A stretch of DNA of 48,106 bases from Lachnospiraceae bacterium. GTDB taxonomy: Bacteria; Bacillota; Clostridia; Lachnospirales; Lachnospiraceae. The notes beneath the pieces are model-generated. The model did not search any database, was not told the DNA's origin, and was given only the letters and a program-made list of their open reading frames with translations. Both the position numbers and the translations under genes were made by a program. Location of the stretch: contig JAFWZV010000024.1 in NCBI GenBank assembly GCA_017517305.1, forward strand, positions 1 to 48,106, in the 5' to 3' direction. This document shows, in pieces, positions 40,283 to 48,106 of this stretch (position 1 is its first letter; every line of letters starts with the position of its first letter).

Positions 40283-40563
40283 CGAAGAAGAGGAATAGTA
40301 AAGGTTTAGAAGGCTACAGAGAGCTGTCGGATGCTGCGAGACAGTGCCCAAAGAATTTTGAACTCACCTTGGAGCAGCCCGTTGAACGGTATATTGTATA
40401 TGATGTATCAGTAGATTGGGACGGAGACTGACCGTTACAGCAGTAGGATATAAGGCTTTTAAAGTCCGTATCTGTGAGTGCATACGAATGTATGAATTAG
40501 AGTGGTACCGCGTAAGAACTTGCGTCTCTAAGCTATTATAGAGGAGCAGGTTTATTTTTTTGT
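40283..40563 (+). promoter_or_regulatory. T-box leader controlling leuA (leucine specifier)
   Basis: A T-box riboswitch that senses uncharged tRNA. It opens with the typical GAAGAGGAATAGTA (from about 40285) and has a long stem I. The conserved T-box sequence AGTGGTACCGCG (40501-40512) pairs with the tRNA acceptor end. A terminator (CTCTA / TAGAG with flanking pairs) is followed by TTTATTTTTTT ending near 40561. In the specifier region GAACTCACC, CTC at 40363-40365 is the likely codon, for leucine, which fits the leuA gene that follows. The specifier position is by eye and would need a covariance model to confirm. Confidence 0.88.
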
Positions 40564-40649
40564 AGGTAGACAAAGATAAAAACCACCTTTATATAAATCA
40601 CAGATATGCAACAGTAGGTTGTAAAAATTTGATTAAGGAGGTAGTGACT

Positions 40650-42320
40650 ATGAAGAATTTTCAGCATTACAAGCGTGGCTATTATATGCCACCAGTACAA
40701 AGTACAAATTGGGTAAACAAGGAATATGTAGACAAGGCGCCAATGTGGTGTAGTGTGGATCTTAGAGATGGTAATCAGGCTTTGATTGTTCCTATGAGTC
40801 TTGATGAGAAGGTTGAGTTCTTCAAGGAGCTTGTTAGAGTAGGATTTAAGGAGATTGAGATTGGATTTCCTGCAGCTTCTGAGACAGAGTATGTATTCTG
40901 CCGTAAGCTTATAGAGGAGAATTTAATTCCTGATGATGTAACAATTCAGGTTCTTACTCAGGCTAGAGAGCATATTATCAAGAAAACCTTTGAGGCTATT
41001 CAGGGAGCTAAGAATGCGGTTGTTCATCTTTATAATTCCACTTCATATGCACAGAGAACACAGGTGTTTAAGAAGTCTAAGGAAGAAATATTAAAGATTG
41101 CTACAGATGGTGCAAAGCTTTTAAATGATATGGCTGCAGAGTACGGTGTTAACTATCAATTTGAGTACTCACCAGAGAGCTTTACAGGTACAGAGATAGA
41201 TTATGCATTAGAGGTTTGTAATGCAGTTATAGATATATGGAAGCCAACTCCAGATAGAAAGGTTATAATCAACCTTCCTGCTACAGTGGAGATGAGTATG
41301 CCACATGTATACGCAAGTCAGATAGAGTATATGAGCAACAATATGCATGATAGAGAGAATATCATCCTTTCATTACACCCACACAACGATAGAGGCTGTG
41401 GTGTGGCTGATGCAGAGATGGGCTTACTTGCAGGTGCAGATAGAATTGAAGGAACTTTATTTGGAAATGGTGAGAGAACAGGTAACGTAGATATTATTAC
41501 TCTTGCTATGAATATGTTTACTCATGGTGTAGACCCAGAGCTTGATTTAACAGATATTCCAAGAATTACTGAAATATATGAGAGACTTACAAGAATGCAC
41601 GTATATGAGCGTTCACCATACACAGGAAAGCTTGTATTTGCAGCGTTTTCAGGTTCACACCAGGATGCTATTGCAAAGGGTATGAAGTGTAGAGAGGCTG
41701 ATCCTGACCAGATGTGGACAGTTCCTTACTTACCACTTAATCCAGAGGATATTGGTAGACAGTATGATGGAGATGTTATTCGTATTAACAGCCAGTCAGG
41801 TAAGGGTGGTATCGCTTATATCTTAGAGCAGAAGTATGGTCTTGATTTACCTGCAAAGATGAGAGAGGATTTGGGCTACACTGTAAAGGGTGTATCAGAT
41901 CATCAGCATAAGGAATTATCAGCAGAGGAGATTTACGATATCTTCCAGAATGAGTATGTGAATAAGAAGAGTCCTATTGAGATGGTTGAGTGTCACTTTA
42001 AGCAGATTGATGGTATTCAGGCAGAGATTAAGATTTTGGTAAATGGAGTAGAAAAGATTTACCATGGACAGGGTAACGGAAGACTTGATGCTGTAAGTAA
42101 CGCTATAATGAAGCATTTTGATATTTCCTTCTCACTTGTTACATATGAGGAGCACGCATTACAGGTTGGATCAAACTCACAGGCATGTGCATATGTGGGA
42201 ATTGATGTGGAAGGTGTGGAAGGCACTACCTGGGGCGCAGGAATTCACAACGATATTATTGATGCATCAGTGTGGGCACTCATAAGTGCATTAAATAGAA
42301 CTGACAAAATTCATAAATAA
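40650..42320 (+). CDS. leuA: 2-isopropylmalate synthase
   Basis: This enzyme condenses acetyl-CoA with 2-oxoisovalerate, the first committed step of leucine synthesis. The start is placed at ATG 40650 (AAGGAGG 8 nt before), giving 556 residues, the long LeuA form. Visible are the metal and substrate loop VDLRDGNQAL (36-45), EIEIGFPAASETE, the HPHNDRGCG metal-binding motif, NGERTGN, GSHQDAI, and a C-terminal regulatory domain (about 430-556; AEIKILVNGVEKIYHGQGNGRLDAVSNAI) that binds leucine for feedback inhibition. It is controlled by the T-box leader upstream and closed by a terminator, so it is a single-gene unit. Confidence 0.97.
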   Translation: MKNFQHYKRGYYMPPVQSTNWVNKEYVDKAPMWCSVDLRDGNQALIVPMSLDEKVEFFKELVRVGFKEIEIGFPAASETEYVFCRKLIEENLIPDDVTIQVLTQAREHIIKKTFEAIQGAKNAVVHLYNSTSYAQRTQVFKKSKEEILKIATDGAKLLNDMAAEYGVNYQFEYSPESFTGTEIDYALEVCNAVIDIWKPTPDRKVIINLPATVEMSMPHVYASQIEYMSNNMHDRENIILSLHPHNDRGCGVADAEMGLLAGADRIEGTLFGNGERTGNVDIITLAMNMFTHGVDPELDLTDIPRITEIYERLTRMHVYERSPYTGKLVFAAFSGSHQDAIAKGMKCREADPDQMWTVPYLPLNPEDIGRQYDGDVIRINSQSGKGGIAYILEQKYGLDLPAKMREDLGYTVKGVSDHQHKELSAEEIYDIFQNEYVNKKSPIEMVECHFKQIDGIQAEIKILVNGVEKIYHGQGNGRLDAVSNAIMKHFDISFSLVTYEEHALQVGSNSQACAYVGIDVEGVEGTTWGAGIHNDIIDASVWALISALNRTDKIHK

Positions 42321-42327
42321 ATTATAC

Positions 42328-42360
42328 AAGGGACGAGGGAGTTAACTGCCTCGTCCCTTT
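42328..42360 (+). terminator. Terminator after leuA
   Basis: AAGGGACGAGG (42328-42338) / CCTCGTCCCTT (42349-42359), followed by TGTGTGC; stable stem with a weak T-tail. Confidence 0.8.
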
Positions 42361-42489
42361 GTGTGCATATTGTGTAGAATAAACAGTTTATTATTTTATG
42401 AAGATTTAATTGTGTTTTTTTGTTGTATTATAAGTTGCCTTGTGATAAAATGTATCTGTATATTTTTGTAACTATTTAGGAGGTTTAGT

Positions 42490-43584
42490 ATGATTTTTGT
42501 CAAATCCGAAGACTTAAAATACGGTATGCGAATTGCGAAGCCAATCTATAATAAGTCTGGCGTTTTGCTTTATGAGCGTAATACAAGACTCACACTTCAG
42601 GGTATTGAAAGTGTGAAGAATTTTGGCCTCCTTGGACTTTATATATTAGAGCCTGCTGAGCCAGTGCCTCCTATGTCTGATGAGGATCTTGATTTCGAGA
42701 GATTCCAGACTATGGCAGTGTTTAGCATAAGAGAGGAGCTTGACAATCTTATAGCTGGTAAGGAGCCAGTTAATCTCAAGAGACTCGCTATGGCTATTAT
42801 TACAAACTATGGCAGACTTGATCATAAGATTTCATTTACACAGAATTTAAGAAGTACTACAGATTACATATATAAGCATGTTATCAATACAGCTATTCTC
42901 TGTGCGCTTATGTCTACACATGTGCACTTCACTCCTACAGAACAGGAGGAGTTAGTTACAGCAGCACTTCTTCATGATATTGGTAAGCTTTTGCTTCCTA
43001 ATAAGGTTCGTGATAAGTATGATGATTATGATACCAATGATTTAATTATAGTTAGAAAATTCCAGAGTGATGGTCTTGGACTTATAAGACCAGAGATGGG
43101 AATTGATAGTGGTATAAGAAGAATTGTTGCCCAGATTCACAAGATGGAATATGGTGATAACAGAGAGGATACTGGTAAAATCCTTAAGGCATCTAAGATT
43201 CTTAAGGTGGCAAACCTTTTCGACTCTATGACTGCTATGAAGCTTAAGGAAGAAGCTATATCAGAGATAGCAGCAGTTAAATACCTCCTTCTTAACAAGG
43301 ATGAATTTGATGAGGAGATAGTTGGTGCATTGGTTAAGAGTATCAAGATACTTACTCCTGGTGTATGTGTTGAACTTACTAATAAGGAGAAGGGCTTGGT
43401 TATCTCAGAGAATCCACAGAATATCTTAAGACCTATTGTACTTACCTTTGCGTCTAATCAGATATATGACCTTAGTAATAATGGTATATATAGAAGACTT
43501 CAAATTATGGATATTATGAAGACTATGGATAATCGTATTAAGGTAGACAAGGAAAGACTTCAAGAGTATATGAATCAGCGCTAG
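42490..43584 (+). CDS. Degenerate HD-GYP-like protein
   Basis: A 364-residue soluble protein. The N-terminal 60 residues (MRIAKPIYNKSGVLLYERNTRLT) match the leader domain often found before HD-GYP modules. The HD part keeps H130 in YKHVINTA and the core HDIGK (162-166), with IP-like LLLP after it. The usual H-P-x-x-G segment is replaced by FQSDGLGLIRPEMG, and the HHE-DGxGYP signature is missing (AQIHKMEYGDN stands there). HD-GYP proteins hydrolyse cyclic di-GMP; this one may have lost or altered activity and serve as a binding or regulatory protein (inference). TAGGAGG precedes the ATG. It is a single-gene unit with a terminator overlapping its stop codon. Confidence 0.82.
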   Translation: MIFVKSEDLKYGMRIAKPIYNKSGVLLYERNTRLTLQGIESVKNFGLLGLYILEPAEPVPPMSDEDLDFERFQTMAVFSIREELDNLIAGKEPVNLKRLAMAIITNYGRLDHKISFTQNLRSTTDYIYKHVINTAILCALMSTHVHFTPTEQEELVTAALLHDIGKLLLPNKVRDKYDDYDTNDLIIVRKFQSDGLGLIRPEMGIDSGIRRIVAQIHKMEYGDNREDTGKILKASKILKVANLFDSMTAMKLKEEAISEIAAVKYLLLNKDEFDEEIVGALVKSIKILTPGVCVELTNKEKGLVISENPQNILRPIVLTFASNQIYDLSNNGIYRRLQIMDIMKTMDNRIKVDKERLQEYMNQR

Positions 43585-43606
43585 TTTAAAGCTAGCGCTT
43601 TTTTAT
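43577..43606 (+). terminator. Terminator overlapping the HD-GYP-like stop codon
   Basis: AGCGCTAG (43577-43584) / CTAGCGCT (43592-43599), then T-run to about 43605. The left arm contains the stop codon. Confidence 0.85.
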
Positions 43607-44184
43607 TTTTCTTCTAAGTAATCTATGGAAAATTTTAGGGCGTTGGATATACAATTTGCAAGCTGCATTACCACATATAACCTAGTGCTTTGTAATAAAG
43701 ATGGACTTTGTCCTGCCATACTTACAATTCCGGTGATGGAAATATCACCTACAGCAGGAAGCTTTTTGTGGACACCTTTACCTGGCGCTATAGGACAGTT
43801 GCTTAAGGTTATTCTTCCTATATGCTTGGAGGAACCCAGGGAAGCGTCTACGGCGATAACAAAGGGATTATCTATTTTTCTATAAATATCATCAATTGTA
43901 GCTCTAAGATTAAGGGCGTGAACAGGGGTTTTTAAATCACCAACAACCTTGTATCTGCTATTGTAATTTTTAAGCTCATTTCCAACTAAAGGTCCCAAAC
44001 AATCACCAGTTGCTCTATCTGTTCCTATACAAAGAATTACAGGGGTATAGTTTTCTATTTCTGCGGCAAGTAGGTGGTTAACGATTTTCTTGCCAAGACT
44101 TACCTGAGATAAATCATCTATTATATCAAAATACTCTGTTTCACATTTCTTTTGAAATGTTCTTTTTGCAAGTACGCTATTCAT
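43603..44184 (-). CDS. yyaC: YyaC-type sporulation protein (spore protease-like fold)
   Basis: A 193-residue protein with the YyaC signature: LCIGTDRATGDCLGPLVG (about 51-68), the VHALNL and VIAVDASLG strands, and PGKGVHKKLPAVGDISITGIV. It has the GPR-related alpha/beta fold; GPR is the germination protease, but YyaC is shorter and its role is not established. In Bacilli yyaC is expressed during sporulation. ATAGGAG stands before the ATG at 44184. Its presence supports an endospore-forming lineage. It is convergent with the HD-GYP-like gene and divergent from the LysM operon. I could not find a clear sporulation sigma promoter. Confidence 0.92.
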   Translation of the reverse strand: MNSVLAKRTFQKKCETEYFDIIDDLSQVSLGKKIVNHLLAAEIENYTPVILCIGTDRATGDCLGPLVGNELKNYNSRYKVVGDLKTPVHALNLRATIDDIYRKIDNPFVIAVDASLGSSKHIGRITLSNCPIAPGKGVHKKLPAVGDISITGIVSMAGQSPSLLQSTRLYVVMQLANCISNALKFSIDYLEEK

Positions 44185-44421
44185 AATTAAACTCCTATTT
44201 TGACTTATACATATAATCTATGCAGTAAGTATTAACAAGTTGTAAGAAAAATAATCTTAAAATTCGAATGCTTGTCAGTCGAAGAAGATATTTTTTGCAG
44301 ATATATTGCGAATGAATCAAGTAATTAGGCGACAGAATTAGACTATAGCCTTTAAATTCAAATGTTATTCTTTCACTAAAGTTTTTAGAACTAGTTAAAT
44401 TTAAGAAAGGTGGAGAAAAAC

Positions 44422-45654
44422 ATGATAGAAGTAATCTATGACAAGAATAAGGAACAGGAAGATGGCACAAAGGAAACTGCGGTAAGCATAGGCTTAAAGC
44501 TACCTAAAAATATAAGACAAATAGGTTCTCCTGCAGGAAATAAGAGAATATACATAGAGGATTATGTGGTTACATACTTGAATTATATTGCTAGACCAGG
44601 GAGCACCTGTGCTAGGGGCGCTATTCTTTTGGGTGAGACAAAGAAGTCTGACATAGGGGATATTATATTTATAAGTGGTGCGGTTGATGCTCAAAATATT
44701 GAGTTTGATATGGATGAAACCGAATTTACAGAGGAAGCGTGGAGCGATATATATGAGCAGGTTAAAGAATTTTTCCCTGAGCTTTCTGTTGTGGGATGGT
44801 TTTTGTCTAGGATGGGCTTTTCAACAGCTATTAATGAGAAAATAGAAAAGGTTCATGTGGACAACTTCCCAGGCAACGATAAGGTTTTGCTTGTGACAGA
44901 TTCTTTGGAGAATGATGATGCATTTTACATGTATCAGAAAGGACAGCTGGTTAGACAAAAGGGGTATTATATTTATTATTCTAGAAATGAAGCTATGCAA
45001 GGATACATTCTTCATCAAAGAGGAGATGTGACAGAGAGTGAAAATAATGAGATTAGACGTAAGGATGAGGAAATAATTAAGGCCTATAGAGAAAAAAATA
45101 GTCGGACAAGCAGTGGTAAGACGGAAGGAGTAAATCTCATATATGTAGCCAGCTCCTTTGTGGTACTTGCAATGCTTGCTATGGGAATAACTGTCATAAG
45201 CAATTATGATAAGGTTAAGGATATGGAGGTTACTATTAATCGATTGGAGCTTACTGCAGATGCAGAGGAAGAGGTGGCTCAGGTTATGAATAATCCTAAG
45301 GAAAATTATCAGGATGTAACTGTTGAAAATTTGGATAACACCTCTGTTACAGAGGGAATTATGGGCAGTGCTACTGATGTGGTGGTTACTTCAGAGATAG
45401 TTACTACAGAAAATATTACAACTGAACAAGTTCTAGAAGGAACTGTGGAGGAGTTGTCTACAGAACAGGCCATTCCTGTAGTGAACCAGCAACTGACACA
45501 GTATACTATTCAAAATGGAGATACACTAGGTACTATAGCATTGGAGTTTTATGGTGATGTTCAGTATGCAGAAAATATCGCACAGGCAAACAACATGTCT
45601 ATCAATGATAAGATATATGAAAACCAAATTATTGTAATTCCAGAGATTGAGTAA
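44422..45654 (+). CDS. JAMM/MPN-like domain, TM helix and C-terminal LysM protein
   Basis: The start is put at ATG 44422 (GGAG 6 nt before; GTG 44410 is in frame). The 410 residues contain an N-terminal domain (about 43-200) with the strand order of JAB1/MPN domains: RGAILLGE, then SVVGWFLSRMGFSTAINEKIEKVH, then KVLLVTDS. The catalytic HxH of GWYHSHPG is replaced by FLSRMG, so zinc binding is lost. There follow a charged helix, one membrane helix (about 239-260, IYVASSFVVLAMLAMGITVI), an acidic Thr-rich linker and a LysM domain (about 361-407, YTIQNGDTLGTIALEFYGD) that would bind peptidoglycan outside. The MPN match is by eye; function unknown. It heads an operon with the next two genes. Confidence 0.75.
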   Translation: MIEVIYDKNKEQEDGTKETAVSIGLKLPKNIRQIGSPAGNKRIYIEDYVVTYLNYIARPGSTCARGAILLGETKKSDIGDIIFISGAVDAQNIEFDMDETEFTEEAWSDIYEQVKEFFPELSVVGWFLSRMGFSTAINEKIEKVHVDNFPGNDKVLLVTDSLENDDAFYMYQKGQLVRQKGYYIYYSRNEAMQGYILHQRGDVTESENNEIRRKDEEIIKAYREKNSRTSSGKTEGVNLIYVASSFVVLAMLAMGITVISNYDKVKDMEVTINRLELTADAEEEVAQVMNNPKENYQDVTVENLDNTSVTEGIMGSATDVVVTSEIVTTENITTEQVLEGTVEELSTEQAIPVVNQQLTQYTIQNGDTLGTIALEFYGDVQYAENIAQANNMSINDKIYENQIIVIPEIE

Positions 45655-45727
45655 ACTATGAATCTACTTGGACAAAAGTATAAACTGTGATATACTAACG
45701 AGGTGAAAAAAATCTACGGAGAAAAAT

Positions 45728-46986
45728 ATGAAGAGAGAAAAGCCAAGAACAAGGACAAAGGACAATGTAATATATATGGAATCCAGTAAGGAAACCAAGG
45801 AGGCTAATGATAGAAGGGAGCAGCTTACTAGAAGCCAAAGAAAGCTAGCTATGTCCTTTTTGCGTTGGTTGCCATAGTTGCTGTACTTGTGATTTCATTT
45901 TTGTTTAATAAGCAGTATAAGGGATACAAAATTGTAGATAGCAATATAACTGATTATGAGAACACAGCGAATTATATTGAGTTTTGTAGTGGTTTGCTTA
46001 AATACACCCCTGATGGAGTATCCTACATAGATGCAAATGGTAATACAGTTTGGTCTGCGGGAGTTGATATGAAACAGCCAGTTGCTGTGGTAAGTGGCAA
46101 ATATGTAGCAATAGCCGACCTTAATGGAAATGCAGTTGGTGTATTCAATAATGAGGGCCCAGTTAGCAATGTTACTATGCCTTATAAAATATGTGATGTG
46201 GATGTGGCTAATCAGGGTGCATTTGCGGTTGTGCTTGAAAGCGAAGAGACAAACTATATCAACCTTTATAATAAGAAGGGTGAAATAGTGTACGAAATTC
46301 AGACAACCATTGATAAAAGTGGATATCCTTTAGATATAAGTATTTCTGATGATGGCAAGAAGCTCTTCACAAGCTATCTTAATATTGAAAATGGTAATGC
46401 TCAAAATAGCTTGGCAGCCTATAATTTTGGAGATGTGGGTCAGAATAGTAATGCGGATCGTATGGTGGGTGGCTATAAGTTTGATGGAGAAGTAATTCCA
46501 AAGGTGGAATTTATTGATAATGATACTGTGGCTGCATTTGGTACGCATACTATTACTGTATATGCCATGAAGGAGAAACCTACTGATAAAGCCAGTATTG
46601 AATTAAAGGAAGATATTCGAAGTGTGTTTTATAATGAAAAATACATAGGAGTAGTTCAAAATTACACTGGTGAAGGTAATCACAAATATGTAGTGAAAGT
46701 TTATAATCTGAACGGAAATCAGGAGTTTTCAAGCTATATTGATTTTGACTACGATAATATATATGCTGCATCCAAGGAGATAATCATAACTGGAGGAACG
46801 AATTGCCTTATCTATAGAACTAATGGAAGTGTAAAGTTTGAAGGACAAATGGCTGGCAATATTATGAGTATGGTTCCAAATAGTAACAGCTTGGAGTATG
46901 TGGTGGTGTATGATGATTTGACAGAAACTATAAAGCTTAAGTTAGGAAAGACTGAAGAAATAGATATATCAGATGAGGAAAAGTAA
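45728..46986 (+). pseudogene. DUF5711-like membrane protein, interrupted by a 1-nt frameshift
   Basis: An ATG at 45728 (CGGAG before it) opens a basic N-terminus (MKREKPRTRTKDNVIYM...) that runs to RKLAMSFLRWLP and a stop at about 45884-45889. The rest of the protein, starting in the membrane helix (FALVAIVAVLVISFLF) and continuing through a beta-propeller-like outer domain, is in another frame up to 46986. Adding one T to the T5 run at 45857-45861 joins them as AMSFFALVAIVAV, giving a normal DUF5711-like protein of about 419 residues (basic tail, one helix, propeller). So it is a true single-base loss, a phase-variable tract, or a sequencing error. Family function is unknown; it lies in the LysM-CvpA operon. 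Confidence 0.75.
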
Positions 46987-46989
46987 AAA

Positions 46990-47769
46990 ATGAATACTTT
47001 AACAATAATAGTAATATTAATATTTGCTATATTTATGGGATTAGGCTTTGCCAGAGGCTTAATCAAATCAGTATTTAAAATAGTGATTACTGGGTTGGCT
47101 CTTTTGCTTGCCTATTTGTTGGCTCCGATTATTAGTAGTGTAATAGTGGAATATACAAATATTGATAATGCTATTCGGAATAAAATATATACAACTATCG
47201 AAGAAAAGGTTGAAGAAAAGATAAAAGAAGAAATGTCAGAAAATCTGGTGGAATTAGATGATGCACTTACAACTCAACTGACAGATCAATATTTAGAGCT
47301 GGAACCAAATAGAAATGGTCAGATAGAGTTTATTCAGAATATGGAGTTGCCAGAGTTTTTGCAAAAGGCACTCATTGACAATAATCATGCAGAGATGAAG
47401 CAGGAGATAGGTGTGTCAAATTTTTATGATTATGTGTCTACATACTTAGCAAGGATGATAGTAAATGCTATTGGTTTCTTCTGTACATTCTTATTTTTAA
47501 GCTTGATATTTAATTTAACCCTATTACTTATGAATATGGTAATGAAATTGCCAGGACTTAATATGGTAAATAGACTTGGAGGAGCTGCTTTTGGGTTTGT
47601 TGAAGCATTGCTAATAGTATGGGTGCTGTTCATTATAATTGATATGGCAGTAGGAACTAAGGTTGGTGGTCAGCTTATGTCTGATATAAATCAGAGTAAG
47701 GTACTTACATTAATTAATGAAAAAAATCTATTGGCCCATTTTATAGAAAATCTTATAAAAGGTATATAG
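46990..47769 (+). CDS. CvpA-family membrane protein
   Basis: A 259-residue protein starting 3 nt after the upstream stop. It has N-terminal helices (TIIVILIFAIFMGLGFARGLIK, VFKIVITGLALLLAYLLAPIISSVIV), a long charged helical segment outside or inside (about 65-145; EEKVEEKIKEEMSENLVELDD) that ordinary CvpA lacks, then two more helices (MIVNAIGFFCTFLFLSLIFNLTLLLMNMV, LGGAAFGFVEALLIVWVLFIIIDMA). GLGFARGLIKS and RLGGAAFGFVEALLIV are CvpA family motifs; CvpA in Escherichia coli is needed for colicin V production and envelope integrity. Here it follows cell-wall-facing proteins in one operon, closed by a terminator. Confidence 0.88.
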   Translation: MNTLTIIVILIFAIFMGLGFARGLIKSVFKIVITGLALLLAYLLAPIISSVIVEYTNIDNAIRNKIYTTIEEKVEEKIKEEMSENLVELDDALTTQLTDQYLELEPNRNGQIEFIQNMELPEFLQKALIDNNHAEMKQEIGVSNFYDYVSTYLARMIVNAIGFFCTFLFLSLIFNLTLLLMNMVMKLPGLNMVNRLGGAAFGFVEALLIVWVLFIIIDMAVGTKVGGQLMSDINQSKVLTLINEKNLLAHFIENLIKGI

Positions 47770-47798
47770 AAAACAGCTTCCATTAGGAAGCTGTTTTC
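47770..47798 (+). terminator. Terminator after CvpA-like gene
   Basis: AAAACAGCTTCC (47770-47781), ATTA loop, GGAAGCTGTTTT (47786-47797), then CT. Confidence 0.9.
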
Positions 47799-47871
47799 TG
47801 TCGTAATATGATGAGCTGTGAAAGAAGAAAACTAGCAGAAATATTTTTTAAAGAAAATTATAAAAAAGTAG

Positions 47872-47900
47872 TTGACATTAAAAAATCGCTATGGTATATT
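47872..47900 (+). promoter_or_regulatory. Strong promoter, probably of an rRNA operon
   Basis: TTGACA (47872-47877), exactly 17 nt, TATATT (47895-47900), preceded by an A/T-rich stretch like an UP element. Confidence 0.65.
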
Positions 47901-48106
47901 CTAATAGCTGTCGCAAAACACAGCAGTTAAGAAAATACCGCAAGGATTTATTTTTTTGACTTAAAAAGAACCTTTGACAAATTAATAACATGATAACCCT
48001 GAAAATTCTTTAAGAGATTTTCAAAAGATTTAGTACAAATCTTACATTCAACAGAATGGAAACACAAACAGTAAAACAGGGACATTATTTAAGCTAGAGT
48101 TTAAAA
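47901..48106 (+). other. Probable rRNA operon leader, continuing past the window
   Basis: No coding frame of note. After the promoter come a GCTGT/ACAGC hairpin (47907-47925) and GAACCTTTGACAAATTAATA (47968-47987), which resembles the boxA antitermination element before 16S rRNA. The sequence then continues AT-rich to the edge. 16S rRNA itself is not reached, so this is inference. Confidence 0.45.

Noticed and set aside
45728-45900. Programmed -1 frameshift joining the DUF5711 frames
   Set aside because: No proper X-XXY-YYZ slippery heptamer is present; CTTTTTG does not allow full re-pairing. A lost T in the run explains it more simply.
1-48106. CRISPR array, tRNA genes, insertion sequences
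   Set aside because: No regularly spaced repeats, cloverleaf-like tRNA sequences or transposase motifs were noticed on reading both strands; this was by eye, so small tRNAs cannot be fully excluded.

Overview
The window looks like a chromosomal piece of a low-GC, endospore-lineage member of Bacillota, class Clostridia, most probably Lachnospiraceae. This is an inference. It rests on strong AGGAGG ribosome sites, AT-rich intergenic DNA with TTGACA/TATAAT promoters, a T-box leader before leuA, a YyaC-type sporulation gene, GHKL/LytTR peptide-signalling genes, and family-typical proteins (DUF6440, DUF5711, a CofE-like ligase, TIR-TM-propeller). No CRISPR array, tRNA, insertion sequence or complete rRNA gene was seen. 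The right edge looks like the promoter and leader of an rRNA operon whose 16S gene would begin just outside.

Left part (1-6086): the tail of an unknown gene, a DUF6440 protein, then a five-gene export and sensing unit: MacB-type ATPase, a membrane-anchored CARDB/Ig-like secreted protein, FtsX-type permease, OmpR regulator and sensor kinase. Next (6391-11806) comes a DHH phosphoesterase with a long C-terminal extension, 37 nt ahead of a TIR-TM-coiled coil-WD-like protein, facing a CofE-like ligase. Two unusually long hairpin elements (6088-6215 and 10477-10626) bracket the DHH/TIR pair.

Centre (11981-19605): a small membrane protein and a peptide quorum-sensing locus. It has three GHKL receptor kinases, two LytTR regulators and an XRE regulator on the plus strand, facing agrB and a 34-residue agrD-like pheromone precursor on the minus strand. 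The agrD gene (18743-18847) is too short for usual gene callers. Its sequence suggests a five-residue ring that could close through Ser20 rather than Cys22.

Right-centre (19620-34442) is rich in ABC export modules, each with its own regulator: a kinase/regulator pair divergent from an ATPase plus two-FtsX-domain permease; a regulator-ATPase-permease-kinase module; and a GntR(YtrA)-ATPase-two-permease module. Candidate operators can be read before each: direct repeats near 595 and 26361, and palindromes near 21651 and 31563. Such modules commonly serve antimicrobial-peptide sensing and export. With the Agr locus, this suggests a region devoted to peptide communication and defence. Between them lie a GlsB-like membrane protein, a peptidoglycan-binding/lysozyme protein and a DUF3592 protein.

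Right part (34743-48106): a lipoprotein; a hybrid kinase with its own REC and HPt domains next to a double-REC protein; phosphatase and uracil-DNA glycosylase; T-box-controlled leuA; a degenerate HD-GYP protein; yyaC; and an operon of a JAMM-like-TM-LysM protein, a DUF5711 protein broken by one missing T in a T-run, and a CvpA-like protein. The rRNA-like leader follows.
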